DNA from: Blattamonas nauphoetae
Lineage: Eukaryota; Preaxostyla; Oxymonadida
DNA: 64,000 bases
Assembly: GCA_033064195.1 (NCBI GenBank)
Contig: JARBJD010000105.1
Location: 157,771 to 221,770, forward strand
Reading direction: 5' to 3'
Shown here: in pieces, positions 42,667-53,289 of the stretch
Layout: each line of letters begins with the position of its first letter
Position numbering within the stretch: the first letter of the stretch is position 1
Position numbers and translations under genes: made by a program
Notes under the pieces: generated by a model
The model's database searches: none
What the model was told of the DNA's origin: nothing
What the model saw: only the letters and a program-made list of their open reading frames with translations

Positions 42667-45262
42667 ATGTTTCTCCTCCTTCTAAAACTGATGAATAGTT
42701 CGCTCAGAGCGGAATACACACTCGACACAACATTCAACATCTGTCAGAGGGTCCCTGGCGTTGAATTTGGGTGCATCGACACAGTCCTCTTCGACGCCGT
42801 CATTCCTGCCTCTGATACCCGTCCTGGTGCGAAGGAGTTCGTCTTTCATGCAGGTATGAACGCCTTCGCCATTCATTCTCAACAATCATCAGGAAATTTC
42901 ACAGATCGCTTTAATACAAGCTGCAGAGTTGAAAACGACTTCACTTTAAAAATTGAGCCTATTGGATCATATTTCAGTCTTGTCCTTTCCTTGTAACATC
43001 TCCAGCACTCGGAATCACCACAAAAGAGCCGACCGTCCACACAAGCGGAGAATATGGATACTACCCAATCACGCCTGGCTCATTATATGTGTGCTACATC
43101 CCTTTATATCCTTCTTCAGCTCCACTACAACCTCACCACGACATTAAACAATAGAGAAAGACTCTATGCGGTATCAACAGAAACTGCGATGGATGAGTTT
43201 TCTCTCATGGTGGTATGCTTTTTCGTGCCTATTTCTGTCTCTTAGCCTTCAATGAAACACTCTAACTCACTCCGCTCACTCAAAAACGTGAGTGTTCTCA
43301 CCGAAACACCACACTATGTCAAACTGAATGTCACTGAACGTACTAAATTGAAACCCCTCCTCGATGCTGCAATCTTAACACAGGATGATTATTGTTGTTC
43401 GAATGACCCCACAAACGCAGAAACCTTCGAATCTTTTTTGAATTCTCGCGTTCCTGGGTGGTTAATCAATGGTATCTTCTGCTGATTCGGTTTACGTCTT
43501 TATTAGAGTCTATTTATTCCCCAAAACATTTTTCGGTCCAAGTCAATTCTTTCCCGGAGACCCACATTCAATTCTTACAGCCACTCACAAAAGTCGGATT
43601 TACCCCACTAATTCCGAGTTTGACACTTGATGCAGCGACATCTGTGCTTGTTGACGCCGCAGCAATGATGGTTCACGTCACAATCTCCAATGCTAACGAA
43701 ACAGGCGATATTTGGATCAAAATGTCTGCCCACACTTCGGATGGAGTTCAACTTCGAGCTGGTTCCGAACAGTTCGTTTCAATCATCAAGAATACAAAGA
43801 AAATCGTGTATTTCCGAGTATCCCACCCAAATCCGCCAGACAACACAGATTGGATGCAACAGGTGAATTGTACGGTTCTGGCGGGTGCTGGCCTGAATAT
43901 TGTCCTCTCATCAAACTTTATCACCAGTGTTCCTGTCTATACTTCGGATTCGAACACTGTTTCGCGACATACAAACGATGATGATCAAGTTGACATTCAA
44001 GTCAAAGAAAACTGCGAGGGACAGGCTTACCATTGGGTATACCGAAAGACAGACGGATATTGTGCGAAATGTCGTGAACATGAAGTATGTTTCCCTTTCC
44101 TCACGATCCATTTTTTCTTTCCCACAATCAGACTTATTCGAATGGAGTGTGTTCCCCTGGGAATTGTACTGCGCTTATGGGTGCCACATACTATGTCTTC
44201 ATGGTTACCAGTGGCCATTGTGAAGAAAAAACGATCTGTTCCTCTGAGGAAGAATACGATCCAGAAACCAACACTTGTGTCGAACCATCGAACAAAACAA
44301 CTCTCATCGAACCTGACTGTTCCAACCACGGTACACTTGTTGAGGGAACGTGCGAATGTGAAGAAGGATGGATCACAACACCAGAGAAGCTTGCCGAGTT
44401 CATTATGTGCTCAGAAAAGGCTGTCCCGCCAGATACGTCCGGAATGAACGCATTCACTCCGCAGAGCGTGAATTGGTTTATGGTCTGGATCATCATTCTT
44501 GCTGCATTACTCGCAATTGTGGTGACGATTATGGTTTGGTGTTGTTGCTCGAAGAAAGGGCTCTGCTGCTGCCCAAAAGGAAGCTTATGTTGTTGTTCAG
44601 GCTCCTCTGATGATGAAATCATCGCTCTGAAGAATCAGTTACGGTTCAACGGTTCTCCTAATCCCAATCTCCAACCTTGGCAGAACAACTACAATCCGCA
44701 ATATCAACCTCAATGGGGCCCATATGCGAACTATCCTGGCCCCGAGTTCGAGTATCCTCCGGAGCCTGATCTATGGAACGGGAAACTTCCACTTTCCTAC
44801 CCCACACCTCGCCAACCACCACAATATTTATCAACACCAATCACAGAAAGAACCGAACCCTATTCCAGTCAACATATGCCTTCTCCACTCACTCGCCCAC
44901 CGAGACAGCCGAATATGGCAATGGTATCGAGCAATTCTCGTCAGAAAAAGCGAAGTCCACCAAAACTGAACCAAATGGAAGAAGAGGTGTCCAGCAAGCC
45001 TTACAGCCCTTCGAAGACAAGCCCCATCCCATCCAATCGAAGCATGAACCCTGAACATACCCACAGTGCCATCATTCCGAATCAGATTTCCAGACGACGA
45101 GACCAGAACACTGGTGAGATTCAGAGAAGTGGACAGTTGCGAACTTCAGGGCACGTGCCTCCATCGTCGCATAGAGCACAAAATACTCGTCCCTCGCAAG
45201 TGTCGAGAACGTCGTCGCACGTTCCGCTTGTGAAAAGGAGACAGGACGATTTCTTTGAATAA
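42667..45262 (+). CDS. Type I membrane protein with EGF-like stem; HAP2/GCS1-like ectodomain proposed
   Basis: Seven-exon model join(42667..42853,42905..42976,43006..43088,43120..43209,43246..43471,43507..44084,44132..45262), 788 residues, all phases exact. The N-terminus MFLLLLKLMNSSLRA is a signal peptide. The ectodomain (about 16-520) has an N-terminal Cys pair followed by TVLFDAVIPASD and KEFVFHA, and a later beta-rich Ig-like segment (MMVHVTISNANETGDIWIKM...VNCTVLAG) recalling domain III of the gamete fusogen HAP2. Next comes a Cys-rich stem with an EGF-like motif (GTCECEEGW). One transmembrane helix (WFMVWIIILAALLAIVVTIM) leads into a Cys-cluster cytosolic stretch (CCCSKKGLCCCPKGSLCCC, probably palmitoylated) and a Pro/Ser/Arg-rich tail. 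The membrane topology is clear; HAP2 identity is a hypothesis, since I could not confirm the fusion-loop region. Alternatively it is an adhesin. Confidence 0.6.
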
Positions 45263-46026
45263 CTTCATATCATATTTAATTTTGGACGGTGAACACTAAC
45301 TTCGACATGTAGATCTCTTTTTTGAATGTATACATCCATTATTACGGCGTCCACGAGACGATAAGAAGGTTTGTCCGAACGCGAGGTAATGTGGAAAAAA
45401 GTTTGAAAAAAAGATGATGTAATGACATGAGAAGAAGGTGAGGGTGGTGTGCCAAACGTAACAACTCTCATTTATGTGCGAGAATCACAGTTGAGGGGTG
45501 TCTAAAATGGAGGCCCACGTAGTCCGTGTTTGAGAAAAATCTCCTAATCCAGAGAAAATTTAGGGATAATATCCTGCTGTAAGTTGTTTTCATCTCGATC
45601 TGGCGGATTATGAGTGTCTGGAGACGAGTTTCGGTTCGTTAGATCTGCGGTGAAGTTGTCGATTTCATCTGCTGACCACAACGGGAATACCAGAGTTTGA
45701 GTCTTAGGAGAGTCGTTCTCCTGGATAGTGATGGTCTCAGGAACTACGTGAATGTGAAGTGCGTACATAAAGAAAAAATGGGGTAGATTCTTTTGGAAGA
45801 TGTGGTATTGGGGAGCTAAAATATATGGAATGGTGCAAGGGAGCATTGTACTCTTTGATCTGGAGGGTATACCTGTGTGGCCAGCCAAAAAGGCGTGGCC
45901 ACTGGTCAGTCGATTTACTCAAAAAATGGGTCAGGATCTCGTTTCTCGATCTGCCAAATGCACATACAAAAACGATTCAGGAGATGAAAAACAGGCGAGA
46001 TGGATCGAATGAGATAAAAATAAGAT

Positions 46027-47985
46027 AGGCTTGTCTGACCGGCCGAAAGTGGCGGTCAGTGTCAGTGGACAATTTTTCAAAGGGGAAGATCTCACCTCTC
46101 CATACAATACTTAATATTTAAGGGAAACAGGCAAGAAATCAGTTAGTAATGTCATGATTTGTGTACTGAAGCCGTGTGATAGCCTTTTTTCACTTATTTG
46201 TACGATTCGTCTCACTTTCATGATCCTTGTGCCTGTCCAGATCATCATCGCCTCGTTTTGTACTATTCTGCGGAACAAAGGTACTTGGTATGATTCTTTA
46301 TCACTTTTTCTGTTTTGTTCTCAATTCTCTTCAGAAAAGATCTCGGAAGGTTCTCTATTGATTCATTCTAAATAAGAATGAGCAGCGATTCTAAACGATA
46401 TCTGCTCAACAGCAACGAATGCTGAGTGAATCCAACATCCTCAATCGAGACAGTTTCTGACGACATCGAAAGGAGTGAATCTACTTGAGAGGATTCCAGA
46501 ATCGACAGAGCCTTTCCTTCTCCAGCAATCTCGATTGTGTTTCCAGCATGCTGCGGAGTGCATTCGCTCATCGTTCCGGTTTTCATCAAAAGCGACCGTT
46601 CACATTGTGCGGGAAGACGAACACTCAAACCACTCACCGATCCACACTCACTTGCCGACACCCAGCACAGCGACTCGTCCTTCCCATTCACTCCATCCAC
46701 CACAATCGATTCTGGATGGTGGATGGGTTCTGTTGTTGTGTCTCCCCAAGCTGCACTCCGTGGCGATTCAGTGATGCTCAACGACGACGGAAGGGGAGGC
46801 GACAGCGACCACATCGACACGGCACCAACAAAAAGAGATATCGCTGAAAAGTTAACATGATCTTCAAGGAGAAGACCAGACTGATCGAGATCACATTCGA
46901 AATGGAAACGCCTCTCAATTCACTCCCCTCTCTCCCTCCCCCACTCCATTCTCACCACCGTCAGCATCATATCTCCTTCCGACGAACTTCAAGCAAACTA
47001 AATCTCACTGTCTGTGTCCCCATTCAGCCAAAGAAGCGAGCACCTCACCATTTCCCGCTTCGACATCGCGTACAAGCAATCAATGGAGTGTCCTCCTTAC
47101 TGCTAGAACGAAGAGAAAACCTCATTCTCTGGTTTCCTGATCCTGCCCTCACCTCCACCACGATCGACACAATCTTGCCAATTTAATCCTCTCCACGGGA
47201 CACACACGATGCTATCAACAGAAATACACCATTCTGCTTCACAGCACTCGCTTACTGAGATGGCACAAACACAAAATAGCTCAGCGAAAGGGACCCTCCC
47301 TCATTCTTCGAGATGATTTCTTGATCATCGTTGTTTCCAACTCATCCATCCGCTAAAGTCAGCACGATTGTCCAATCGCACAATCAGAGCGAAAAGGAAC
47401 CCTTGCTGTCGCGTAAACAGTGACAGAACGCACAAGTGCGACAGTCTGTCAAATCCTTCGTCCACAATAAACAACATGATTCTGAGAAACAAGGTGACAA
47501 AAATTTCACTTTCCACATTTCTTTTCACTTCCGGCGCTTTCTTGGTTGATGTGATATCTTTCAATTCACCATCTGGATGGAGATCCTTTCTGAGAGTGTT
47601 TTCATCTTTAAGGTTGGAGAAAACCAACCCAAACCCCTTTCTTTTTGTTCTCAAAACGATACTGATGTGTGTGAAGCTGGGAAGCTTTTGCAAAGGTGCA
47701 GATGTTGTCACATCTCTGCTGTTTGAGATTGAAGTTCGTGACTGTATGGGTTCGATCGGTGTCATCAGACGAAAAAGAATCTGAAACAGCTGAATAACAA
47801 TAAAAAGGATATAATCAAATCAAATCTAGAAGAAAAGACACTGAAACTCATTCTCTTTTCAACTTAATATTTTTCCACTCCGGAGAAATGGTAACTTTGG
47901 ATTATGGTTTCTGATATTTCTCCGGTCAGTGACCGTCAGTACTTTTCGGTGAAAACTGACCGGTCAGTGCCGGTCAGACAAGCCT
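46027..47985. mobile_element. Inner TIR element (17-bp TIRs, 10-bp target duplication) nested in the outer one
   Basis: AGGCTTGTCTGACCGGC at 46027-46043 is matched by its perfect reverse complement ending at 47985. The 10 bases AAAATAAGAT occur directly before (46017-46026) and directly after (47986-47995) the element. Subterminal regions carry several GGTCAGTG/CACTGACC copies, likely transposase-binding repeats. A 9-11 bp duplication is typical of Mutator-like elements. No transposase is visible inside; the cargo is described separately. Length 1959 bp. Confidence 0.8.
46368..47765 (-). pseudogene. Decayed cargo inside the inner element, possibly from a beta-helix surface protein
   Basis: Two open minus-strand segments lie within the inner element: 47765-47325 (146 residues, including RIMLFIVDEGFDRLSHLCVL) and 46820-46368 (150 residues, including VDGVNGKDESLCWVSASECG and NTIEIAGEGKALSILESS). 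The second has the Ser/Gly/Cys-rich beta-strand periodicity seen in large repeat-built surface proteins of metamonads. Stops and frame changes separate the segments. No transposase motif is present. This looks like a captured host-gene fragment; the source copy is not in the window. Confidence 0.35.
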
Positions 47986-48911
47986 AAAATAAGATGATTT
48001 TGGTGAAATGAAAAGTTCAAGATTGGGTCTGGTCACTGGCCACTGGCTGGCCAAATGGCCAAGAAGTCCAGATATCTCGAGAAGGTGAGGGTGATAAGAA
48101 AAAGTTCAACGTGGTCATCAAACATCAGAATGCCACCCACAACGATTGTGAAAATCAAAATGAAAAACTGTAATGCGAAAGAGAAAAAGGCGATGGACAG
48201 CGAAAAATGAGACAAAAATTGAGTGGCCGATCAAACCACTTTTTTCAGTGTTTGCACGAGTAAGCTCTTTTTTGTTGAGAAATGACTAAAAAAGCATGAA
48301 AAATGTAAGATATGAAGATTCTGAGATGATCTTGAATAAAAAACCGCCAGGGAAAAGAGAGAAAAAGATCGAAGAATTCTTGATCAACCCGAAACCCTCA
48401 CCCTTATTTTTTGATCTTGTGGCCAGTGGGTGGCCAAGAAATATCGTGATTTCCTCTTGGTCAGGCCAGGCCACACAGGTATACTGGAGTGATTTCTCTG
48501 TTTTATCGCCACCGAGACAAAAACACATGCAAAAATATGTTTCTTCTGTCGCCTGTGAGGAGATGAGTATGGAGAAGTTGAATGATGAATGAGAGGAATG
48601 CTGTGTGTGAGAGAGGAGATGTGAATGACGCATGCGAGCGATGATTTGATCAAGAGGCGTACGAATGAAGCTGCGATGGCGATGAGTGAAAGAGTATCGA
48701 ATGATTTGATGCGAGGAATATGAAAAGAATCAATCCAAACAGCAGACTTTCTCGGTGGCGCTGTTGTGTGAGCGACTTGGTAGCTCGTTCCAATGATCTC
48801 AATTTCAGAATGGAGTGTGATCAAGACATCTATTCCAAACCAATAAAGAGAAATAGGAAAATATGAGGGTAGAAACAATGGAGAGTAATACAGAGATCCT
48901 GAATCTTCCAT

Positions 48912-50198
48912 GTCTCATTTCGTTCGGTTCATATCAGATCTGGATCTGAACAAGTCATCGATTCCAGACTAATGAAGAGAAATAGATGGAGAAGCGGGTA
49001 AAATCCATGGAAGCACAAACTGATATCGTGAGATTTGTATCTATCAACTGAGTTTGTAATCATTGGCAGAGAAGGGAAGAGTGAAAGATGAGTCGCGAAG
49101 ATCTTCACAAATTTTGCTTCAATGGAGACAAAAATGCGTCATCACCAGAAAAGAGAAGTGTTGAATGGAGTACTGACTTCAAATCGCGGGATGAGAGGTC
49201 CTGATAACAAAGAGTTGATGATGACTACATGACATGGGTGCGAGGATCAGATCTGAAGATCTGACAGGGCAAGTCCGATTCGTCCTGTTCTGAGATGAGG
49301 AAAAAAGTTGCATGAACCAATTGAGAGAAAATAACAGTGTGAATATAAGGTGCTTGTCTTTTTTGCACCTCTTTGTCCTCTCTTGGGCCGATCGTCCTGT
49401 GAACTCCTAATTAGGAGTTTGTAAAACGGAAGCCCGACAGCTCGTGATTCATCACCAACACGATTTTAACGCACTTTTACGCCCTTCTCGACAATTTTAG
49501 ATGGGGACAAACGAATCTGGTCAGTCCGCTACTCATGATTAATCATCTCGAATACACAATGTGTGGCATCACTTCAGTCAGTCGAAAAGGACCGAGTTCA
49601 GTTCCTCAAAGAAAATGAGTCAGTGACTCGCCCCACTAGATAAATTCAGGATGAATACGCGATCGTGGAGAGGAGTGAACAGAATAGGGCGAGTGTGAAT
49701 GATTGCTTTCGAGGCATGAGAAGCACTGATTCCCAACGCCAACGGCAGTTGATTGATTTTCACTATTGAACGCAGCCATTCAACGTTAACGACTAATTCA
49801 TCTTTGAGAGTGAGTTTTATTTTTGGTTTTCGATGATGGTATTCCTGACGGTTGATATTTGTCACAAAAGCACCACACTTCAATTCACCGAGATTGTTCC
49901 ACAAAAAGACTTCAATTGTCCAATACAAAAAAAGAATTTTACAAAAATGTCCAACTACCCATTGACAGTTGTGTCATAAATCCGAACTTTTCATAAATCC
50001 GTAACATATGGTTTGAAGAATATATAGAGGTCATACAAAGAAAAACAAAATTTGGTTCCGCGCCGAAACGCCTGTGTCGGGAGCAAACCTCAAAATACTG
50101 GGAAAGCCAGAAATACACACATTTTTCTCAACTTTTTGCCCATTTTTCTCCACATCCAGGCATCCGTTTTGAATCAGTACTGGTTTTCGCCATTTCAT
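48912..50198. other. Non-coding, AT-rich stretch with a degenerate local duplication and one short ORF
   Basis: Two similar pieces about 120 bp apart (48815-48890 and 48935-49010, both with a GATTCCA/TATTCCA...AAGAGAAATAG core) indicate an old tandem duplication. A minus-strand ORF at 49928-49620 (102 residues, including KIKLTLKDELVVNVEWLRSI) is open but unrecognised. No other gene was seen. Confidence 0.35.
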
Positions 50199-50909
50199 TC
50201 ATGTTTGTTTCACCTTCCCTACAGTGGGTCCGAGATCCGACTCAGCCTCTGCGACTGTCAGAGCTCCAAACAACTTTGGTTTTCTTCTCCTGGTATATCT
50301 TGTTCCTATGTTCTTTGATTCTTGATAATCCAGCAGAGCCAACTTTGAAGCATCCTGGAACACCTGTGGAATAATTTTTGCTGTGAAAGGAATCCGTGAT
50401 GTGTCCCAGTCGATTCCTCCACGTTCAAATGCGTGACGGATCGTGATCTTGTCGCAAGCCTTCGTCAAAGCAGCTTCAGCGATAGCCACCATATGTTCTG
50501 TGCAGTCGTGGTGCCGCCCTTCACGAAGAGACTGAATGTATCTCTTGAAGGGAGCAAAGACGCCAAGATCGAGCACCTGGAGCAAATGTGTCGTATTTCC
50601 CGGAGGAGTGATAAGTCGGACATTGTTGGTTGTGCACAGATCCCTGGCCCCTTCTGCTACATGAGCACCGCATCCGTCGAGGAGAAGAACAACTGTTTGG
50701 TCAGGGAGGCCGCGAACTTTCCGAACCATCGCGATCAAAGGTATGAAAACTCGATCAAACCAGTCAGCGAAGAGTTCTGATGTCATCCCTCCTTTTTTAG
50801 AGAGTCCCAATCCGTAGTCGGTTGATAGTTCAAGACCTTCAATCAAGGCAAGATCCTCGCTGAAAGGAGGCGGAACCAGGCCTCTCCAAAAGGTCTCCAT
50901 AATTTGCAC
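50199..50909 (-). pseudogene. Truncated pogo/Tigger-like DDE transposase (C-terminal catalytic part)
   Basis: An uninterrupted 236-residue frame contains the second catalytic Asp block (VVLLLDGCGAHVAEGA), NNVRLITPPGNTTHLLQVLD with the third acidic residue, and GVFAPFKRYIQSL, all typical of DDE_1 (pogo, Tigger, jerky) transposases. The N-terminal helix-turn-helix/CENP-B DNA-binding part and the first catalytic Asp are missing upstream, where the sequence is AT-rich and closed in all frames. No terminal repeats were found. It is either a dead fragment or, because the frame is intact, a co-opted piece. Confidence 0.75.
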
Positions 50910-52036
50910 GAGATTTGGTGTCTATTTGAGAATGAAGAGAAAAAGGAAGAAATGGAATTGGTTTTAATCAGGAATCATGTGAGAAGATCCAAACTCTCGT
51001 TTGGTGTCTATTTCATCACTGTCATGTGAAATAAAAAAGTGCAGGATAGATCGAGATTATCTTGCGGAAATTAGCCGAAACGCATTATTCAGACCAACTC
51101 GATGTTGAAAGTGTTTGTTTACTCCTCATTTCCTCTATTGGTTATTGATAGTCTCTAAATTACCAGCTCTGATCCTCATCCACATTCATTCCGCGATACT
51201 GTTCCCTATTCTCTGTTTTCCCCTCGTATGATACTTCACTTATCACCACCGTGCACATATATTGAGGAAATTGTCATAAATGAAAGAAAACTCCAGGATG
51301 AAGAACCAAACGGTAAAGATCGAAATACAACCCTTCCGAACAATCCCCATCGTATCCACGAACAAGATCTGAGGAAGATACTCGAACTACTTCTCGACAC
51401 TCACCGGAACAACCCATTATTCTCCCAAACACAGCAGTTTTCTCGAATTGAGTTTAGATCTCCCTCAAAGAATCAAATATCAGGAAACCAGAAGGAATGG
51501 AAAGTGTGATTTCAGATGGCCAGTTTGCATCTACGGAAGAGGGAACAAGTGTGATGAAGAAACATCAAGTTTTGATTGAGAAATCTTCAGTTTCTCTAAA
51601 TTGAACTCTGCTCGTTTTGGCAACGATGCACATTCAGATTCCAATCAAAAGACGAAACGAGGAAGAACTCTGAGCACTGTTGATTGAAGATTCGGGCAAA
51701 CTGCAACTTGGCGGGACAGATCAAAAAGGACTCTAACAGTCAAAAACACACTATTAATATCTTTCTAGGGAAGATATGTTGCTCTAGGATTCCGAAAAAA
51801 AGCACAGAAACCTCGGAGTAAATCATAAAAATAAGGGTCGGATCAAACCATGAAATCTAAAATAGGAAATCTCAGAAATGTATAGACCTCTAGAAAGTTC
51901 CAAGACTTGATATTAAAGGAATAGGTGTTCTTTAAAGATAAATGAAGGTTTTTTGACAGAGAATCAACCAATTCTTTGTCAAGATCGCCCTAATTCACTA
52001 TCAGAAATTTTGAGAAAATGAAGTGTTTCCGAATCT
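50910..52036. other. AT-rich region without a recognisable gene
   Basis: The only sizeable frame is a plus-strand ORF at 51228-51509 (93 residues, including EQDLRKILELLLDTHRNNPL), with no homology that I recognise. Flanking DNA on both sides is transposon-derived, so this is probably decayed sequence. Confidence 0.3.
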
Positions 52037-52116
52037 CTAATCGCTTCGATTCTCCTTATTTCCTAGAAAATCACCGGTACAATCACTCATTGACTGAATA
52101 GGTCTGTCCGACCAAG

Positions 52117-52935
52117 TTGCATGTTGCCAAGATTCGTCAGTGTCATTGCAGAACTGTTGTTTCAAGCTGGCGATACATGATTCACAATTTTTGTTCCGAA
52201 GACAGAAAGAAATCAGATCCATACGACACGGATGATTCAACACAACAACTAAATCACGAGGCCATGGAGGATATTGCCCTCGTTACATTCAACCACACTC
52301 TCGAAAGGGACGAATCCTATCGAATCGAATCTGGTTTCGTCACAACTGGATTTATCCAAAATGGTGACGGCTGATGGTATTATTGTCACATTTGAACATG
52401 GTGACGAAGAAACTGAGGGCATGCAGGGAGTTTCCTGTTCATTGTCTGCAATTTAAGTTTGAAATGGAAGTCCACCGTTCTATCCACGGAAGAAACCTGG
52501 CTGGTACTTATCCCAGGAATTGTTTGGATACTGGATGGAAAAGAGCTCCAACTCCTTTTGGAACGGTGAACCGCGATTTGAACTTTGGGGGCTCGATTAT
52601 CAGTTTGAACAACTCATTCCTGTACTACCACACCCGCGGTCCTCAAACACCTCTCTCCAACGCCAACATCATCAAGGGAGAACATCAATCCAGGTCAGAG
52701 CGATCATGTCCGTGTTGAGTATACCACATCCAACGCAACGAACAGTGACACCGTTATTCTAACTTACTGCAACTTCCTGGACATCTCAACAACGGTGAAA
52801 GGAGGAGCGATCTTTTTTGACAGGATCCTGTCCAAGATTCATTTAAAACACTGCAACTTCGTCCGAGTGTGTTCGAACAGTGGTAGCGCCTTGCTTACCA
52901 GCCAATTCAACGATCTGACATCTTGACATCTGAAT
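52117..52935 (+). pseudogene. Beta-helix surface-protein remnant, frame-disrupted
   Basis: Coding pieces occur in different plus-strand frames. One reads DLNFGGSIISLNNSFLYYH near 52570-52640. The next, about 52700-52930, reads SDTVILTYCNFLDISTTVKG, then GAIFFDRIL, then IHLKHCNFVRVCSNSGSALL, before a stop. The repeated CNF...GGAI(F) pattern is that of right-handed parallel beta-helix (pectate-lyase/Pmp-like) repeats, which build large extracellular proteins in oxymonads and trichomonads. Frame changes and stops mean the copy is broken or its introns are not resolved. Confidence 0.5.
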
Positions 52936-53289
52936 ATTTCTGATTGTGTGTTACAGGAAAGACGAACCACAACCTGAACAGGCTACACATTCAAATGCAA
53001 CAACACACGATCTTCACGTTTCTGATTGCTTGATGACTCGACGTCTCGCATTTTTCAGGATAGCCGGAGTGACAGGCTAAGCTGGTGCTGCCCGGAGAGG
53101 ACCAGATGTTCGAAAGCACGGCGCCAGTTAATCTCAGCGTTTCGTCACCCGTAGCTCCGATTGGGCACACGACAGAGATCCACCTGACTAACATCAACCT
53201 CACTTCTGTCACGCGGAAGGCACATCTGAGCGAGTTCGATCGAGTCCACAGGTTCAGGCTGAGCAAAACCATCCCAATCTGACCAAACT

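Larger units (their letters stand above)
45866..48484. mobile_element. Outer inverted-repeat element (5-bp target duplication), interrupted by a second element
   Basis: GTATACCTGTGTGGCC at 45867-45882 has its exact reverse complement at 48469-48484. The bases just outside are TGGAG on both sides (45861-45865 and 48485-48489), a 5-bp target duplication, with one extra G at the left end. Subterminal sequences are rich in GGCCA/TGGCC and GGTCA motifs on both sides. Without the inner insertion the element is about 650 bp with no long ORF, that is, a MITE-like non-autonomous element. Confidence 0.7.
45544..48911 (-). pseudogene. Unrecognised minus-strand gene interrupted by nested mobile elements
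   Basis: Coding-like minus-strand segments lie on both sides of the nested insertion: 48911-48490 (containing DVLITLHSEIEIIGTSYQVA) and 45860-45544 (containing ALHIHVVPETITIQENDSPK and ending IPKFSLD). If the insertion and one copy of its 5-bp target duplication are ignored, the two segments are in the same reading frame. The N-terminal part weakly recalls PIG-H of the GPI-GlcNAc transferase, but this is not firm. Part of the joined frame is pyrimidine-rich and may be intron, so the element could lie in an intron and the gene may still work. Confidence 0.35.

Noticed and set aside
46475-47186. Plus-strand ORFs inside the inner element as a transposase
   Set aside because: No DDE, HTH or zinc-finger motif; composition looks like the antisense of the minus-strand remnant.
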